This document shows positions 52,948-62,289 of a stretch of DNA of 64,000 bases, in pieces. The stretch is from Bradyrhizobium sp. 186 (GTDB lineage Bacteria > Pseudomonadota > Alphaproteobacteria > Rhizobiales > Xanthobacteraceae): NCBI RefSeq assembly GCF_023101685.1, contig NZ_CP082164.1:7130001-7194000 (forward strand). Direction: 5' to 3'. Position 1 is the first letter of the stretch. Each line of letters opens with the position of its first letter. The position numbers and the translations under genes are program-made. Under the pieces are notes generated by a model that saw only the letters and a list, made by a program, of their open reading frames with translations, did no database searches and had not been told where the DNA came from.

Positions 52948-54382
52948 CATTACAGTTGCCGTTTTGCTTTGAGATGCGCGCGCTGAGCGGCAGCCTGGTG
53001 AGCTCTGCGCCAGAATGACCATGCGATGACATGCGCGGGTTGGATCCGCTTTCGAGCAAGCCTGATGGCGATGCGGCGGATTTCCTGGATTGACCAACGG
53101 ATTAGCGGCGGCGTGGGTGTGCTTTGGCTTTTGCCGGGGGGCGGCGTTTGGTTTTTTTGGGCGGTGGCGGATTGGCGCGATGGCGGATCGCCGCCATCAT
53201 GGCGAAGGCGAGCATCACCAGGGACACGTGGCGATGCCAGCCATGCCAGGACCTGCTCTCGTTATGATCGAGCCCGAACTCGTTTTTCGCGGTTTCAAAG
53301 CTGTCCTCGATCGCCCATCGATGGCCTTCGACCGCGACCAGCGTTTCAATTGATGTTCCCGCTGGGCACCAGGTGGTGAAGAAGGCGAGATCGCCATCGG
53401 CGATATGGCGACGGATCAGCAGACCGCGCGTCCATAAACCATCATTTGCGCTGTTGAACTGCTCGACCTCGAGATCGGCCAGTTCGAGATAACACCAGTC
53501 ATGCAGCCTCGGTCCTTTGGTTCCGGCTCCCGCCGACAAGCGCTTCCAGTCGGACGGGCGCCGCGTCCGGGCGATGTCTTCGGCCTTGCCGGCGACCGGC
53601 TGTCGCTTGCCCCAGGATCGGAAGACATGAGAGCTGCTGACCCCGAGCACATAGCCTTTGCCTGCCCGCCGTAGCTGCTGTTCGATATCGCCAACACCGT
53701 AGACCGTGTCACCGGCAACCCACTTGAATGGTACAGACGCGGTTATCGCACGTGCGATCATTCTCGTCGCAAGCTTTGGTTTGGTCGCAAAGCCGACATC
53801 GGCAGGCACGTATGCGGCTTCCAGACGATCTGGATCGTCAGTCCATTCCTTCGGAAGATACAACGCGCGATCGATGAACGCATGACCATGACGCGAAACG
53901 TAGGTAGCGAAGACGCCGATCTGGCAGTTCGTGATCTTCCCTGCCGAACCAGTGTATTGCCGTGCCACTCCGCACGAGGCCTTACCCTGCTTGAGAAAGC
54001 CGGTCTCGTCGATCACCAGCACCGCATCGTCATCCGCCAAGTGCTCGATGACATAGTCCCGGACGATGTCGCGCAGGGCATCAGCGTCCCAATCCCCGCG
54101 ACCCAGGATCGCCTGCTGCCGCCATGGGCCGGGATCGCCAGCCGCCTCCGCGCGCATCCAACCGGTCTTGCGCTGCTCATCTCCGAGCAGACCTTCCAGG
54201 AACAGGCCTGCATTCGTCGCCACACGCTCTTGCGTGAACAACGGACGTATCCGCTGCTTGACCTCTCGAAGCGACGCCGCCCACAACGCAAGCGTCTCCT
54301 CAACCGACGCGGCCCGCGTCCACGACATTCGAATCATGGTTGCCCATGGATTCAGAAGCCCGCAAACAAAGCAACTGTAATG
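52948..54382 (-). mobile_element. IS701-like insertion sequence, 1435 bp, intact
   Basis: The ends are exact: CATTACAGTTGC begins the element at 52948 and its complement GCAACTGTAATG ends it at 54382, with further imperfect terminal-repeat similarity inward. A perfect 4-base target duplication, CTAG, flanks it at 52944-52947 and 54383-54386, matching the YTAR preference of IS701-family elements. It contains one transposase gene in the same orientation as the interrupted host gene. The perfect duplication and intact transposase point to a recent insertion. Confidence 0.93.
53102..54337 (-). CDS. IS701 family DDE transposase
   Basis: A 411-residue transposase with an apparently complete DDE core: first Asp in AVLVIDETGFLKQG, second Asp in WVAGDTVYG, and Glu in HRWAIEDSFETAKNEFGLDHNESRSWHGWHRH. 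The N-terminus (VEETLALWAASLREVKQRI, then RYLEGL-type helices) is typical of the DDE_5/IS701 group, and the C-terminus is strongly basic with a Pro-Lys tail. No frameshift or internal stop is seen, so the element may be mobile. A second ATG at 54328 is an equally possible start. Confidence 0.92.
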   Translation of the reverse strand: MIRMSWTRAASVEETLALWAASLREVKQRIRPLFTQERVATNAGLFLEGLLGDEQRKTGWMRAEAAGDPGPWRQQAILGRGDWDADALRDIVRDYVIEHLADDDAVLVIDETGFLKQGKASCGVARQYTGSAGKITNCQIGVFATYVSRHGHAFIDRALYLPKEWTDDPDRLEAAYVPADVGFATKPKLATRMIARAITASVPFKWVAGDTVYGVGDIEQQLRRAGKGYVLGVSSSHVFRSWGKRQPVAGKAEDIARTRRPSDWKRLSAGAGTKGPRLHDWCYLELADLEVEQFNSANDGLWTRGLLIRRHIADGDLAFFTTWCPAGTSIETLVAVEGHRWAIEDSFETAKNEFGLDHNESRSWHGWHRHVSLVMLAFAMMAAIRHRANPPPPKKTKRRPPAKAKAHPRRR

Positions 54383-55007
54383 CTAGGAAGGATTGCGAAC
54401 AAAAACGCGAGCAAGCACGTTGAAGTGCTTCTCTCTCCAGCTCCCAACTTTGCCGCCGAAGCGACGCGATCGATCATGAAAAGCGCGCCAACGATCTCGA
54501 TCATCACCAGGATGATCACGATGATCTCAGGCGCAATGCCGGTCATTCGCGCAAGCAGCGCTGCCGGCATGTACAGGTAGACCGATAGCGGCGGATTCAG
54601 CTCGAAGAGGTCGACCCCAAGCTTTCGGCCATCCAGAATTTGCTCTCCTTCGGAAAGCAGGCAGCCCAAATCCGGGTTAAGAACGACAGGTACTTGAACA
54701 AGCAAGGCCGTCAGGAGGATCGCGGCCACGATAATCCAACGCTGATTCATGCCGAAGTTGTTTCCTAGCAGGGCCAGGGCGCTCTCCTTGGACGGAGGCG
54801 ATCTATTCTCTTTCACCTACGTGAACCTGCCATAGCGTGATCAGCGCTACTTTCAACCGGGAGCAGTTACTATTGTCCTACAATGCTCTGAAGCAATCTT
54901 GTTTCATGGCCAAGGGCAGAGGCGCGAGTGCCGGACTGCACCTCCTAACCCTGCTTCACACCCATAAGCGGGCATCTTTGAGTACGCCCCAGAAGAGGGC
55001 GACAGCC

Positions 55008-56240
55008 CTACCCCGCCATGATTCCTCCCCGCTTGATCAGCTCCTTGCCCACCGCCGCCAGATGCACCTGGTCCGGGCCGTCGCCGATACGGATGAAGCG
55101 GGCGTAGACATAGGCGCGCGCCAGGAACGTATCCTGCGAGACGCCGGCGGCACCGTGGATCTGGATGGCGCGGTCGATGACGCGCGCGGCCATGCTGGGC
55201 ACCACGATCTTGGCCGCGGCGATCAGGTCGCGCGCGGCCTTGTTGCCCTCGCGGTCCATCCTGTCGGCGGCTTGCAGCGTCAACAGCCGCGCCTGCGCGA
55301 TCTCGCAGAAGGAGTGCGCGATGTCCTCGCGCACCGAGCCCTGCTCGGCGAGCGGCTTGCCGAAGGCTGTGCGGGAGACCGCGCGCTGGCACATCAATTC
55401 CAGCGCGCGCTGGGCGCAGCCGATCAGCCGCATGCAATGGTGGATGCGGCCGGGACCGAGCCGCCCCTGCGCGATCTCGAAGCCGCGGCCCTTGCCGAGC
55501 AGGATGTTCTCGGCCGGGACGCGAACGTTCTCATACACTATCTCGGGATGGCCGACCGGCGCGTCGTCATAGCCGTACGTCAGCATGTCGCGCACGATGC
55601 GCACGCCCGGCGTAGTCTTCGGCACCAAAATCATGGATTGCTGGCGATGCCTGTCGGGATGGTCGGGCGCGGTCTTGCCCATCACGATCAGGATCTCGCA
55701 ATCCTCGTTCATCGCGCCCGACGTGAACCATTTGCGGCCGTTGATGACGTAGTCGCCGCCGTCACGCCTGATCTCGCACTGGATGTTGGTGGCATCGCTG
55801 GAGGCAACCTGCGGCTCCGTCATCGAGAAGCCGGAGCGGATGCGTCCCTCCAATAGCGGCTTAAGCCAGCGCTCCTGCTGCGCTGGCGTTCCGTAATGGC
55901 TAAGCACCTCCATGTTGCCGACATCTGGCGCCGAGCAGTTGAACACCTCGGGCGCCCAGAGGATGCGGCCCATGATCTCCTTCACGGGGGCATATTCGAG
56001 GTTCGTCAGCCTTGGGTTGGTAAGATCTGGACCGTGCTCGCCGGACAGGAACAGGTTCCAGAGCCCCTGCTCGCGCGCCAGGCGTTTCAGGTCCTGCAAA
56101 ACAGCCGGCGTTCTGTAGCGCGCAGCTTCCGGCTTCACCTGCTCGTAATAAAGCTCCTCGACCGGCTCGACATGCGTCCGCATGAACTGGCGGACGCGCT
56201 CCTGGAGCTCCAGCGAACGTGCGGAGTGTTGAAAATCCAT
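55008..56240 (-). CDS. acyl-CoA dehydrogenase (ACAD10/11-like)
   Basis: A 410-residue flavoenzyme for alpha,beta-dehydrogenation of acyl-CoA esters. Blocks include [17 protein letters not shown] (FAD/substrate contact), [11 protein letters not shown], the FAD dimer-interface [13 protein letters not shown], and [10 protein letters not shown]. At the catalytic position [10 protein letters not shown] has Asp where short- and medium-chain enzymes have Glu, as in the ACAD10/11 branch. ATG 56240 is fixed by GGAGGA 8 bases upstream. It lies 28 bases downstream of a substrate-binding protein gene, suggesting uptake and breakdown of an organic acid. Confidence 0.92.
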   Translation of the reverse strand: MDFQHSARSLELQERVRQFMRTHVEPVEELYYEQVKPEAARYRTPAVLQDLKRLAREQGLWNLFLSGEHGPDLTNPRLTNLEYAPVKEIMGRILWAPEVFNCSAPDVGNMEVLSHYGTPAQQERWLKPLLEGRIRSGFSMTEPQVASSDATNIQCEIRRDGGDYVINGRKWFTSGAMNEDCEILIVMGKTAPDHPDRHRQQSMILVPKTTPGVRIVRDMLTYGYDDAPVGHPEIVYENVRVPAENILLGKGRGFEIAQGRLGPGRIHHCMRLIGCAQRALELMCQRAVSRTAFGKPLAEQGSVREDIAHSFCEIAQARLLTLQAADRMDREGNKAARDLIAAAKIVVPSMAARVIDRAIQIHGAAGVSQDTFLARAYVYARFIRIGDGPDQVHLAAVGKELIKRGGIMAG

Positions 56241-56268
56241 CGTATCCTCCGGTTCGCCGGCCAGCACG

Positions 56269-57480
56269 TCAGGTGCCGCGCAACAGCTCGCTCGCCACGA
56301 CCCAATCGTTGCCGTCGAACTGGAGGATATAGCCGTCCTTGATGGGGCGGAAATCCTGCGGCGTGGTGTTCAGCGTGATGCCGGGCATCAGCAGCGACAG
56401 CGGCACGCCCTTCATGTTTGCCGCCTGCGCCATGATGTTCTCGCGCGTCAGCTTGTCCTTGCACTGCTTCAGCAGAACCACCAGCGCCTCGGCGACGGTG
56501 TAGCCGTAGAGGCCCGCGACGTTGTTGACGTCGGCGCTGGGCAGACGCTTCTTCATGAAGTCGATATAGGCCGTCATTGCCGGATCGTCCTTCGGTGCCT
56601 CGACGAAAGGCTTGAGCGAACCGAGCGACAGCACGCCCTTGCCGGCATCGAGGCCCGCAGGCACCATCACGGTCGCTTTGTTGGCGCAGCCGCTGGCGAG
56701 GAAACGCGTCGCCTGCCAGCCGACTTCATGGGCTTTTCGGATCGCCTGCGCGCAGGCGCGCGGCGTCACCGAATAGATCATGAAGACGTCGGCCTTGGTG
56801 TTGGCGAGTGTCAGCACCTGGGAATCGACGGTGGGATCGGTGACCTCGAAGCTCGACGCCATCGCAATCGCCTTGTCGGCATCGGCTCCAAGCGCCTCCT
56901 TGACGCCGCGGAGATATTCCTTGCCGGCGTCGTCGTTCTGATAGAGCACCGCAAAGCGCGCGTTCGGGTTCTTGGCGCGGGCATAGGCGACGTCGATCGC
57001 GGCCTCGCTGGTGTAGTTCGGCGCCCAGGGCAACGCCATCGACCAGGGCATGTTGGCCGGATCGTTCCACTTCGATGCCGAGCTGATCAGGAAGAGCTGC
57101 GGCACCTTGTTGCTGTTGAGATATTTTGCGATCGCCGAACTCGGCGCGGTGCCCATGGTCGCGAAGATGAAGGCGACACCGTCGCCCTCGACCAGCCGGC
57201 GCACCGCCTCCATGGTCTTGGGCGGCGAGAATGCATCGTCGAGCGAAATCAAATTGAGCTTGCGGCCGTTGATGCCGCCCTTGTCGTTGATCTCGTCGAA
57301 ATAGCCCGCGATCACCCTGCCGGTGATGCTGAGCGGCGAAGCCGGCCCGCTATAGGGCATGGTGTTGCCGATCTTGATCTCGGTGTCGCTGACGCCGGGA
57401 CCGTAGGATTTTTGCGCGGAGACGGGCGCGGACAAACAGGCGGCAGCCAGCGCTGCGGCCAGGACCAAAGCGGCTTTCAT
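56269..57480 (-). CDS. branched-chain amino-acid type ABC substrate-binding protein
   Basis: A 403-residue periplasmic binding protein (LivK/Peripla_BP_6 family). A signal peptide ([22 protein letters not shown]) leads to [26 protein letters not shown], the typical first strand and loop; [27 protein letters not shown] and the two-lobed layout follow. Such proteins often bind aromatic or aliphatic acids rather than amino acids. The membrane and ATPase genes are not in the window. It is upstream of, and probably co-transcribed with, the acyl-CoA dehydrogenase. Confidence 0.9.
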   Translation of the reverse strand: MKAALVLAAALAAACLSAPVSAQKSYGPGVSDTEIKIGNTMPYSGPASPLSITGRVIAGYFDEINDKGGINGRKLNLISLDDAFSPPKTMEAVRRLVEGDGVAFIFATMGTAPSSAIAKYLNSNKVPQLFLISSASKWNDPANMPWSMALPWAPNYTSEAAIDVAYARAKNPNARFAVLYQNDDAGKEYLRGVKEALGADADKAIAMASSFEVTDPTVDSQVLTLANTKADVFMIYSVTPRACAQAIRKAHEVGWQATRFLASGCANKATVMVPAGLDAGKGVLSLGSLKPFVEAPKDDPAMTAYIDFMKKRLPSADVNNVAGLYGYTVAEALVVLLKQCKDKLTRENIMAQAANMKGVPLSLLMPGITLNTTPQDFRPIKDGYILQFDGNDWVVASELLRGT

Positions 57481-57599
57481 GGTTTCTCCCCGGTGATTTA
57501 TCGTCGACGCGGCGAAGCGAATGCGCGGCGTGCTGCTTCTTGTCAGCGCGTCAGATCAGCGGAGTTCCACAAGGCCGTCTTGCGTCGAGTTGCTGTTGG

Positions 57600-58175
57600 T
57601 TAGTGGCGCCGCCGCAGACTGAAGCCCAGGCTGACCCAACCCGCACCTGCCATGATCAGGTCGATGCCGAGGAACAGGCCAAGGATATAGACGCTGTTCA
57701 CCGGCCAGCGCGCCAGGATCAGCAGCCCGAGCAGCAGCGTGATGACGGCTGAGAGCGCCACCCAGACCCACGGGCTCTCGCGCTTCATGCTGAAGGCGAG
57801 AAACAGCCGGACGGCGCCGGAGGCAAGCAGGGACGCTCCCAGGAACAGGGTCAATAGCGCTGCAGCAAACAGCGGATTCTCGAAGGTCAGGAAGCCCGCG
57901 ATGATGTAGAGCACGCCGAGCAACGCCCAGATCACGAATTTGCCCCAGCTCTTCATCTGGAAGGCGCCGATGACTTCCGTAACGCCGGCGACGATCATCA
58001 TCGCGCCGACCACGATCACGCTCGCCACCGTCGCCATCACCATGCTGCCGAGCGCGACGAAGCCGGCAACGAGATAGACCACGCCGAGAGCGACGATCCA
58101 GCCCCATTTGGCGTGTAGCGCTGCGATGCCCGATCCCAGGCTTGAATGTTGAGAGGTATCCGAAGCACTTGTCAT
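57600..58175 (-). CDS. HdeD family membrane protein (DUF308)
   Basis: A 191-residue protein with six hydrophobic segments arranged as three helical hairpins, each carrying the DUF308 pattern (for example GVVYLVAGFVALGSM, GAMMIVAGVTEVIGAFQM, GVLYIIAGFLTFENP). HdeD proteins are linked to acid resistance in enterobacteria; the mechanism is unknown. ATG 58175 (MTSASDTS) is chosen; a longer frame reaching 58526 has coding character unlike the rest. It stands alone between the substrate-binding protein and the sensor kinases. Confidence 0.88.
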   Translation of the reverse strand: MTSASDTSQHSSLGSGIAALHAKWGWIVALGVVYLVAGFVALGSMVMATVASVIVVGAMMIVAGVTEVIGAFQMKSWGKFVIWALLGVLYIIAGFLTFENPLFAAALLTLFLGASLLASGAVRLFLAFSMKRESPWVWVALSAVITLLLGLLILARWPVNSVYILGLFLGIDLIMAGAGWVSLGFSLRRRH

Positions 58176-58315
58176 GACGGCTACTCCTGCATGCGAAGCC
58201 CGGAGGCACACGTCAAAATAGCACGGGCCGCACCGGGGCAACAGCCAGCAGAGCAGCCTTGGCCCGCACCAACATTGGCGCAAATCAAGATCGAATACGG
58301 CGGTTCGCGCGCACC

Positions 58316-59434
58316 TCAGTCCGGAATGCTGAAAAAGAACGCCGCTCCCTTGCCGACCTCCGCGTTGGCCCAAATGCGCCCGCCATGGCGTTGCACGATG
58401 CGCGATGCGATCGAAAGGCCAATCCCCGTGCCCTCGTACTGGCCGGCGTCGTGAAATCGCTGAAACGCGGCGAACAGCTTGTCGGCCTGCTGCATGTCGA
58501 AGCCGGCTCCGTTGTCTCGCACGCAATAGAATTTTTCTCCGGCCTCAGTCCAGCCGATCACCGTGATGAGCGGCTTTTCCCGGTCGCGGGTGAACTTGAA
58601 GGCATTGGCGAGCAGATTGACCAGCACCTGCCGCAGCAGGGCCCGATCGCCAATGCAAGCGGGAATGTCGCTGACATGGATGACGACTATCTCGCGGCCG
58701 CCATGTTGCCGGCGTAGCTCGTCCACGACTTCGCGAACGAGCGCCCCGACATCGACCGGCCCCTTCGATAGCGGCTGGCGGCCGAGCTGCGACAGACGCA
58801 ACAGCCCGTCGATCAGGCGCTGCATGTGCTCGCCGCCTGCCATGATGGCGCCGACCAGATCCCGCGGCTTGTCAGGCCATTGCGCGGAATGATCCTCGAT
58901 CAGCGTCTCGGCGTAGCCGACGATGACCGAGAGTGGACCGCGCAGATCGTGCGCGACGGAATAGGAGAATGCCTCGAGTTCCCGGTTCGCCGCCTCGAGC
59001 TCGAGGGTCCGCTCGCGGACCCGCAGCGCCAGCTCCGCGTTCTCGAGGCGCAGATGCCGTACCGCAAGCGCGCGCTCCAGCACAGGAATGACGATGCTGA
59101 GCTTGAACGGCTTGAGAATGTAATCGAGCGCGCCCGCCTTCATGGCCTCGACCGCTGTCGCGATGGTTCCGTCGCCGGTCATGATGATGGCGACGAGATC
59201 CGGATCGATCTCCTGCGCGGCCCGCAGCAGCTCGATGCCGTTCATGCCCGGCATCATCAGATCGGCCAGCAGGAGGTCGCATTTCGCGCGCCGCAGCTCC
59301 GCCAGCGCGGATTGCGCGTCGGTGAAGCCGACCGGCTGGTAATCCTCACCCGGCAACGTATCGCACAGCGCCTTCATCTGCGCCGCCTCATCGTCAACCA
59401 CCAGGATGCGGGCCTTTGAATTTGCGGTCGGCAT
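58316..59434 (-). CDS. receiver-histidine kinase protein
   Basis: A 372-residue cytoplasmic protein with a receiver domain first (phospho-acceptor Asp58 in LLLADLMMPGMNG, conserved Lys108 in YILKPF), then a coiled coil and a kinase domain (phospho-acceptor His162 in FSYSVAHDLRGPLS; N-box NLLANAFKFT; G-boxes DNGAGFDM and GTGIGLSIASRIV). The order REC-HisKA-HATPase suggests it receives phosphate from another kinase before acting. Its start is 3 bases after the stop of the upstream hybrid kinase gene, so the two are co-transcribed. No DNA-binding output is encoded here. Confidence 0.92.
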   Translation of the reverse strand: MPTANSKARILVVDDEAAQMKALCDTLPGEDYQPVGFTDAQSALAELRRAKCDLLLADLMMPGMNGIELLRAAQEIDPDLVAIIMTGDGTIATAVEAMKAGALDYILKPFKLSIVIPVLERALAVRHLRLENAELALRVRERTLELEAANRELEAFSYSVAHDLRGPLSVIVGYAETLIEDHSAQWPDKPRDLVGAIMAGGEHMQRLIDGLLRLSQLGRQPLSKGPVDVGALVREVVDELRRQHGGREIVVIHVSDIPACIGDRALLRQVLVNLLANAFKFTRDREKPLITVIGWTEAGEKFYCVRDNGAGFDMQQADKLFAAFQRFHDAGQYEGTGIGLSIASRIVQRHGGRIWANAEVGKGAAFFFSIPD

Positions 59435-59437
59435 TTC

Positions 59438-62086
59438 CTACTCGCTCACCTCTATCGCACCTTGTGCGCGGCCGGGCCCGCAGCATCGCGCCAGCGTTTC
59501 CCTCAATTCGCGAAGCTTCGGCGGCTTGCTCAGGAGGTGGTCGACATGGGGCGGAATTTCATCCTCCGACATCAGGCGCTTGCCCCAGCCGGTCAGCATG
59601 ATCACGGGCGTGGCGGGCGAGTCAGTCTTGATCGAGCTCGCCACCTTGCGTCCGTCGACATTCGGCATGCCAAGATCGGTGATCACGGCCGCGAAGGTCT
59701 CACCGCGCGCGGAAGCGGCCCGGAACGCCGCGATGCCCGCAACGCCGTCATTGGCCGTAACGACGATATGCCCGTCCGCCTCCAGCGTATTGCACAACGA
59801 TTTGAGCAGGAGCGGATCGTCGTCGACCAGCAACAGGCGCAGCCGGGACGGCCTGGCGGATTCGAGCCGGTCCTGCGACGGCGCGGCCGGCACCGTCGAC
59901 GGTACCGGAAAGTTCAAAGACACGGTGGTGCCGCGACCGACGGCGCTGTCGATGTCGATGTCGCCGTTGTGCCGCCGGGCGACGCCGTAGACCATCGCCA
60001 GGCCCAATCCCGTTCCGCGCTCCCCTTTCGTCGTGAAGAACGGTTCGAGGCAGCGCCGGCGGGTCTCCTCGTCCATGCCCAGGCCGTCGTCACCCACCTC
60101 GATCCGCACCTGGCCGTGCCCCTCCGCGCCGGTCACGAGCTTCGTGCGCAGCGTCAGCGTCCCGCCGCCAGGCACCGCATCGACGGCATTGAAGATGAGA
60201 TTGATCAACGCTTCGCGGATTTCGCTCTCGATGCCGGAGATCGCCGGCAATGGCTCCGCCAGCTCGGTACGCAGCGCGATCACGGTTCCGCGGAGCTGCG
60301 GCATGTCGCTCCACCGCGCCCGCGTGAGGTCGACGACCTGCTGCACGAGCAGGTTGAGGTGGACCGGCATCAGCGTCAACTGCGGCTCGCGCTGCCGGTA
60401 GAACTCGCGCATGCGCGCCACGGTATGGGCCACGTCTTCGACCGCCCGCTGAATCGTCTCCAGATAATCGCGCGTGCGCGCGCTCAGGTTCGGCTCCCTT
60501 TCCAGAAGCGATTGGGTATAAAGCGACACCGGCGAGAGCGCATTGTTGATGTCATGCGCAATGCCGCTCGCCATCTGCCCAAGGGCGCGCAGCCGCTCCT
60601 GCTGCATCACGACCTGCTGGGTCTGCCGCAGATCCTCGTAAGCCTGTTGCAGGGCGCCATGGAGTTGCGCCTGATGGGCGGCGAGCGCGACATGCTCGCT
60701 CAATTGCCGCAGGAACTCGCATTCGCCGCTGCTGAAGCTGTCCCGCTCCCTTCGCCCCGCGACGAGGACTCCGAACACCCGGCTCTCCACCTGGAGCGGA
60801 GCCAGCACCATCGCGCGCAGCCCGCCCCGGGCGAGCCGGGCCGGGAACGGAAAGGAAGACTGCGCGATGTCCGGCTCGTAGACGAGTTGACCCATCACGC
60901 AACGCGAAAGGCCGTTCTCGTCGATGTCGATCCGCGAACGCTCCGGCATCGCGAGCTCCATCGCCAGCGCGCCGCTCTTGACCCCGACGCATTCCACCGT
61001 CAGCACATGATCGACCGGATCGTGAAAGCACAGGCAGCCGAACTCCACCGGCAACTGGTCTTCGAGACTGCGGACCACCACCTGGAAAATGCTGTTGAGA
61101 TCCTGCCGTTCGCCGATCGCGCGGGTGATCTGGTGTAACAGGCTCAATCGGGCGAGCTGCGCCTGGGCTTTCTGCTCCGCGTGCCTGCGCACGAGAATCT
61201 CGGATTCCAGGGCATCGTTGGACGCTGCAAGTTGTGCGGTCCGCTCCTCGACACGCACTTCCAGCTCCTCGTTCAAGCGCGCGAGCTCGGCTTCCGCCCG
61301 TATCCGCTCCAGCATGTCCAATGAAGCCATCTGCATCATCGAGAGCAGCAGGACGAGGCGTCCCGCGACCTTGCCGAGGTGAGCGACCATCGCCTCGGTG
61401 TCGTGCGGAGCCTGCGAGTACAACATCGCGACGTGGCCGAGCAGAACAACAGCGCCCATCAGCGCCAGCGGGCCGAAAATGCGGTCCGCCATTCGCAATC
61501 GCCAGCACAGGACGCTGGTGATCGCCCACAATGGCGGCGCCAGGATCAACACCGGACGGGTGATCTCAAGCAGACCCGGGGGACGATATGGCGGAAGATG
61601 CTGGAAGATCACAACCAGCAGCACGCCGACAACCGCCATAAACAGCGCGAAGGCCGGCGTCCCGACCCGATCGCGCCGCGACGACCAGATCGCGGCGAGG
61701 ATTCCGATCGCCAATATATGCGCCGCCGGCGGCCATGTCGCTGGCCGGAGAAATTGCCGCAAGGGTGCGACGAGCGCGAGCGGCCCCGACCATTCCACGA
61801 TCACGAGGACATGGAGGAACTCAAGGATGAAGGTGGCGCCGAAGGCGATCGCGAGCCACTTGGGAAGCGGCTGTTCGATACGGGCGCCCATATCCCAGAG
61901 CAGCAATGCCAGCAGGCCCGTGATGAGGGTCATGCTGGTGTCGAGAATGGTGTGGAGTTCCGGATAGTTCTGTCGTCCGGCGCCAAGCAACAACGCGCTG
62001 CCAATACCGAAGGCGATCAAGACGCCCACGACACTGAGCGATTGGCTTGCAGGCTTGTGATTTGCAGTCCTGGCCGCGGTGCCCAT
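59438..62086 (-). CDS. hybrid sensor histidine kinase with MASE4-like membrane sensor
   Basis: An 882-residue hybrid kinase. Residues about 15-265 hold seven or eight hydrophobic segments (MASE4-like, with NYPELHTILDTSMTLITGLLALLLWDMG), followed by a coiled coil, a GAF-like domain (about 330-480), HisKA with His511 in MASGIAHDINNALSPVS, HATPase (DGLGMDEETRRRCLEPFFTTK, GTGLGLAMVYG) and a C-terminal receiver with Asp804 in AAVITDLGMPNVDG. ATG 62086 (MGTAART) is preferred; an in-frame codon at 62215 adds 43 residues without a ribosome site. Signal unknown; it may respond to a membrane or redox cue and pass phosphate to the kinase downstream. Confidence 0.9.
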   Translation of the reverse strand: MGTAARTANHKPASQSLSVVGVLIAFGIGSALLLGAGRQNYPELHTILDTSMTLITGLLALLLWDMGARIEQPLPKWLAIAFGATFILEFLHVLVIVEWSGPLALVAPLRQFLRPATWPPAAHILAIGILAAIWSSRRDRVGTPAFALFMAVVGVLLVVIFQHLPPYRPPGLLEITRPVLILAPPLWAITSVLCWRLRMADRIFGPLALMGAVVLLGHVAMLYSQAPHDTEAMVAHLGKVAGRLVLLLSMMQMASLDMLERIRAEAELARLNEELEVRVEERTAQLAASNDALESEILVRRHAEQKAQAQLARLSLLHQITRAIGERQDLNSIFQVVVRSLEDQLPVEFGCLCFHDPVDHVLTVECVGVKSGALAMELAMPERSRIDIDENGLSRCVMGQLVYEPDIAQSSFPFPARLARGGLRAMVLAPLQVESRVFGVLVAGRRERDSFSSGECEFLRQLSEHVALAAHQAQLHGALQQAYEDLRQTQQVVMQQERLRALGQMASGIAHDINNALSPVSLYTQSLLEREPNLSARTRDYLETIQRAVEDVAHTVARMREFYRQREPQLTLMPVHLNLLVQQVVDLTRARWSDMPQLRGTVIALRTELAEPLPAISGIESEIREALINLIFNAVDAVPGGGTLTLRTKLVTGAEGHGQVRIEVGDDGLGMDEETRRRCLEPFFTTKGERGTGLGLAMVYGVARRHNGDIDIDSAVGRGTTVSLNFPVPSTVPAAPSQDRLESARPSRLRLLLVDDDPLLLKSLCNTLEADGHIVVTANDGVAGIAAFRAASARGETFAAVITDLGMPNVDGRKVASSIKTDSPATPVIMLTGWGKRLMSEDEIPPHVDHLLSKPPKLRELRETLARCCGPGRAQGAIEVSE

Positions 62087-62289
62087 ATCGTTACCAAAGG
62101 AAACGTCTTTTTGAGAAAAGGACGGCCCGAATCGAACGTCAGCGATCTTTCCCCTTTTTTTACAACGTATGCAATCCATACGTGCGACAGGCGCGAGGGA
62201 AGGTGCACCAGCCATCCCGGCTCCTCGGCTGCGCGCAATCCGGCAGGTGAATTGGCTCGCCGGGGGCGCCGCCGGGCTGCCCGCCGGGC

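Larger units (their letters stand above)
51857..54816 (-). pseudogene. polytopic membrane protein (glycosyltransferase-like) split by an IS element
   Basis: The 5' part (54816 to 54383) encodes a membrane anchor and ELNPPLSVYLYMP, then reaches the insertion after FAILPS. The 3' part (52947 to 51857) resumes AVFGQREHIAVIAL and has about eight more hydrophobic segments before a soluble C-terminal domain. Deleting 52948-54382 plus one CTAG copy restores a continuous frame of about 506 residues (join ...ILPS-AVFG...). ELNPP followed by alternating helices resembles GT-C or ArnT-like glycosyltransferases, but the family is uncertain. An in-frame ATG at 54750 is another possible start. The gene is presumably inactive. 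Confidence 0.85.

Noticed and set aside
51857..53059. Stand-alone 400-codon minus-strand gene beginning inside the IS element
   Set aside because: Its first 39 codons are IS terminal DNA; the rest is the 3' part of the interrupted membrane-protein gene.
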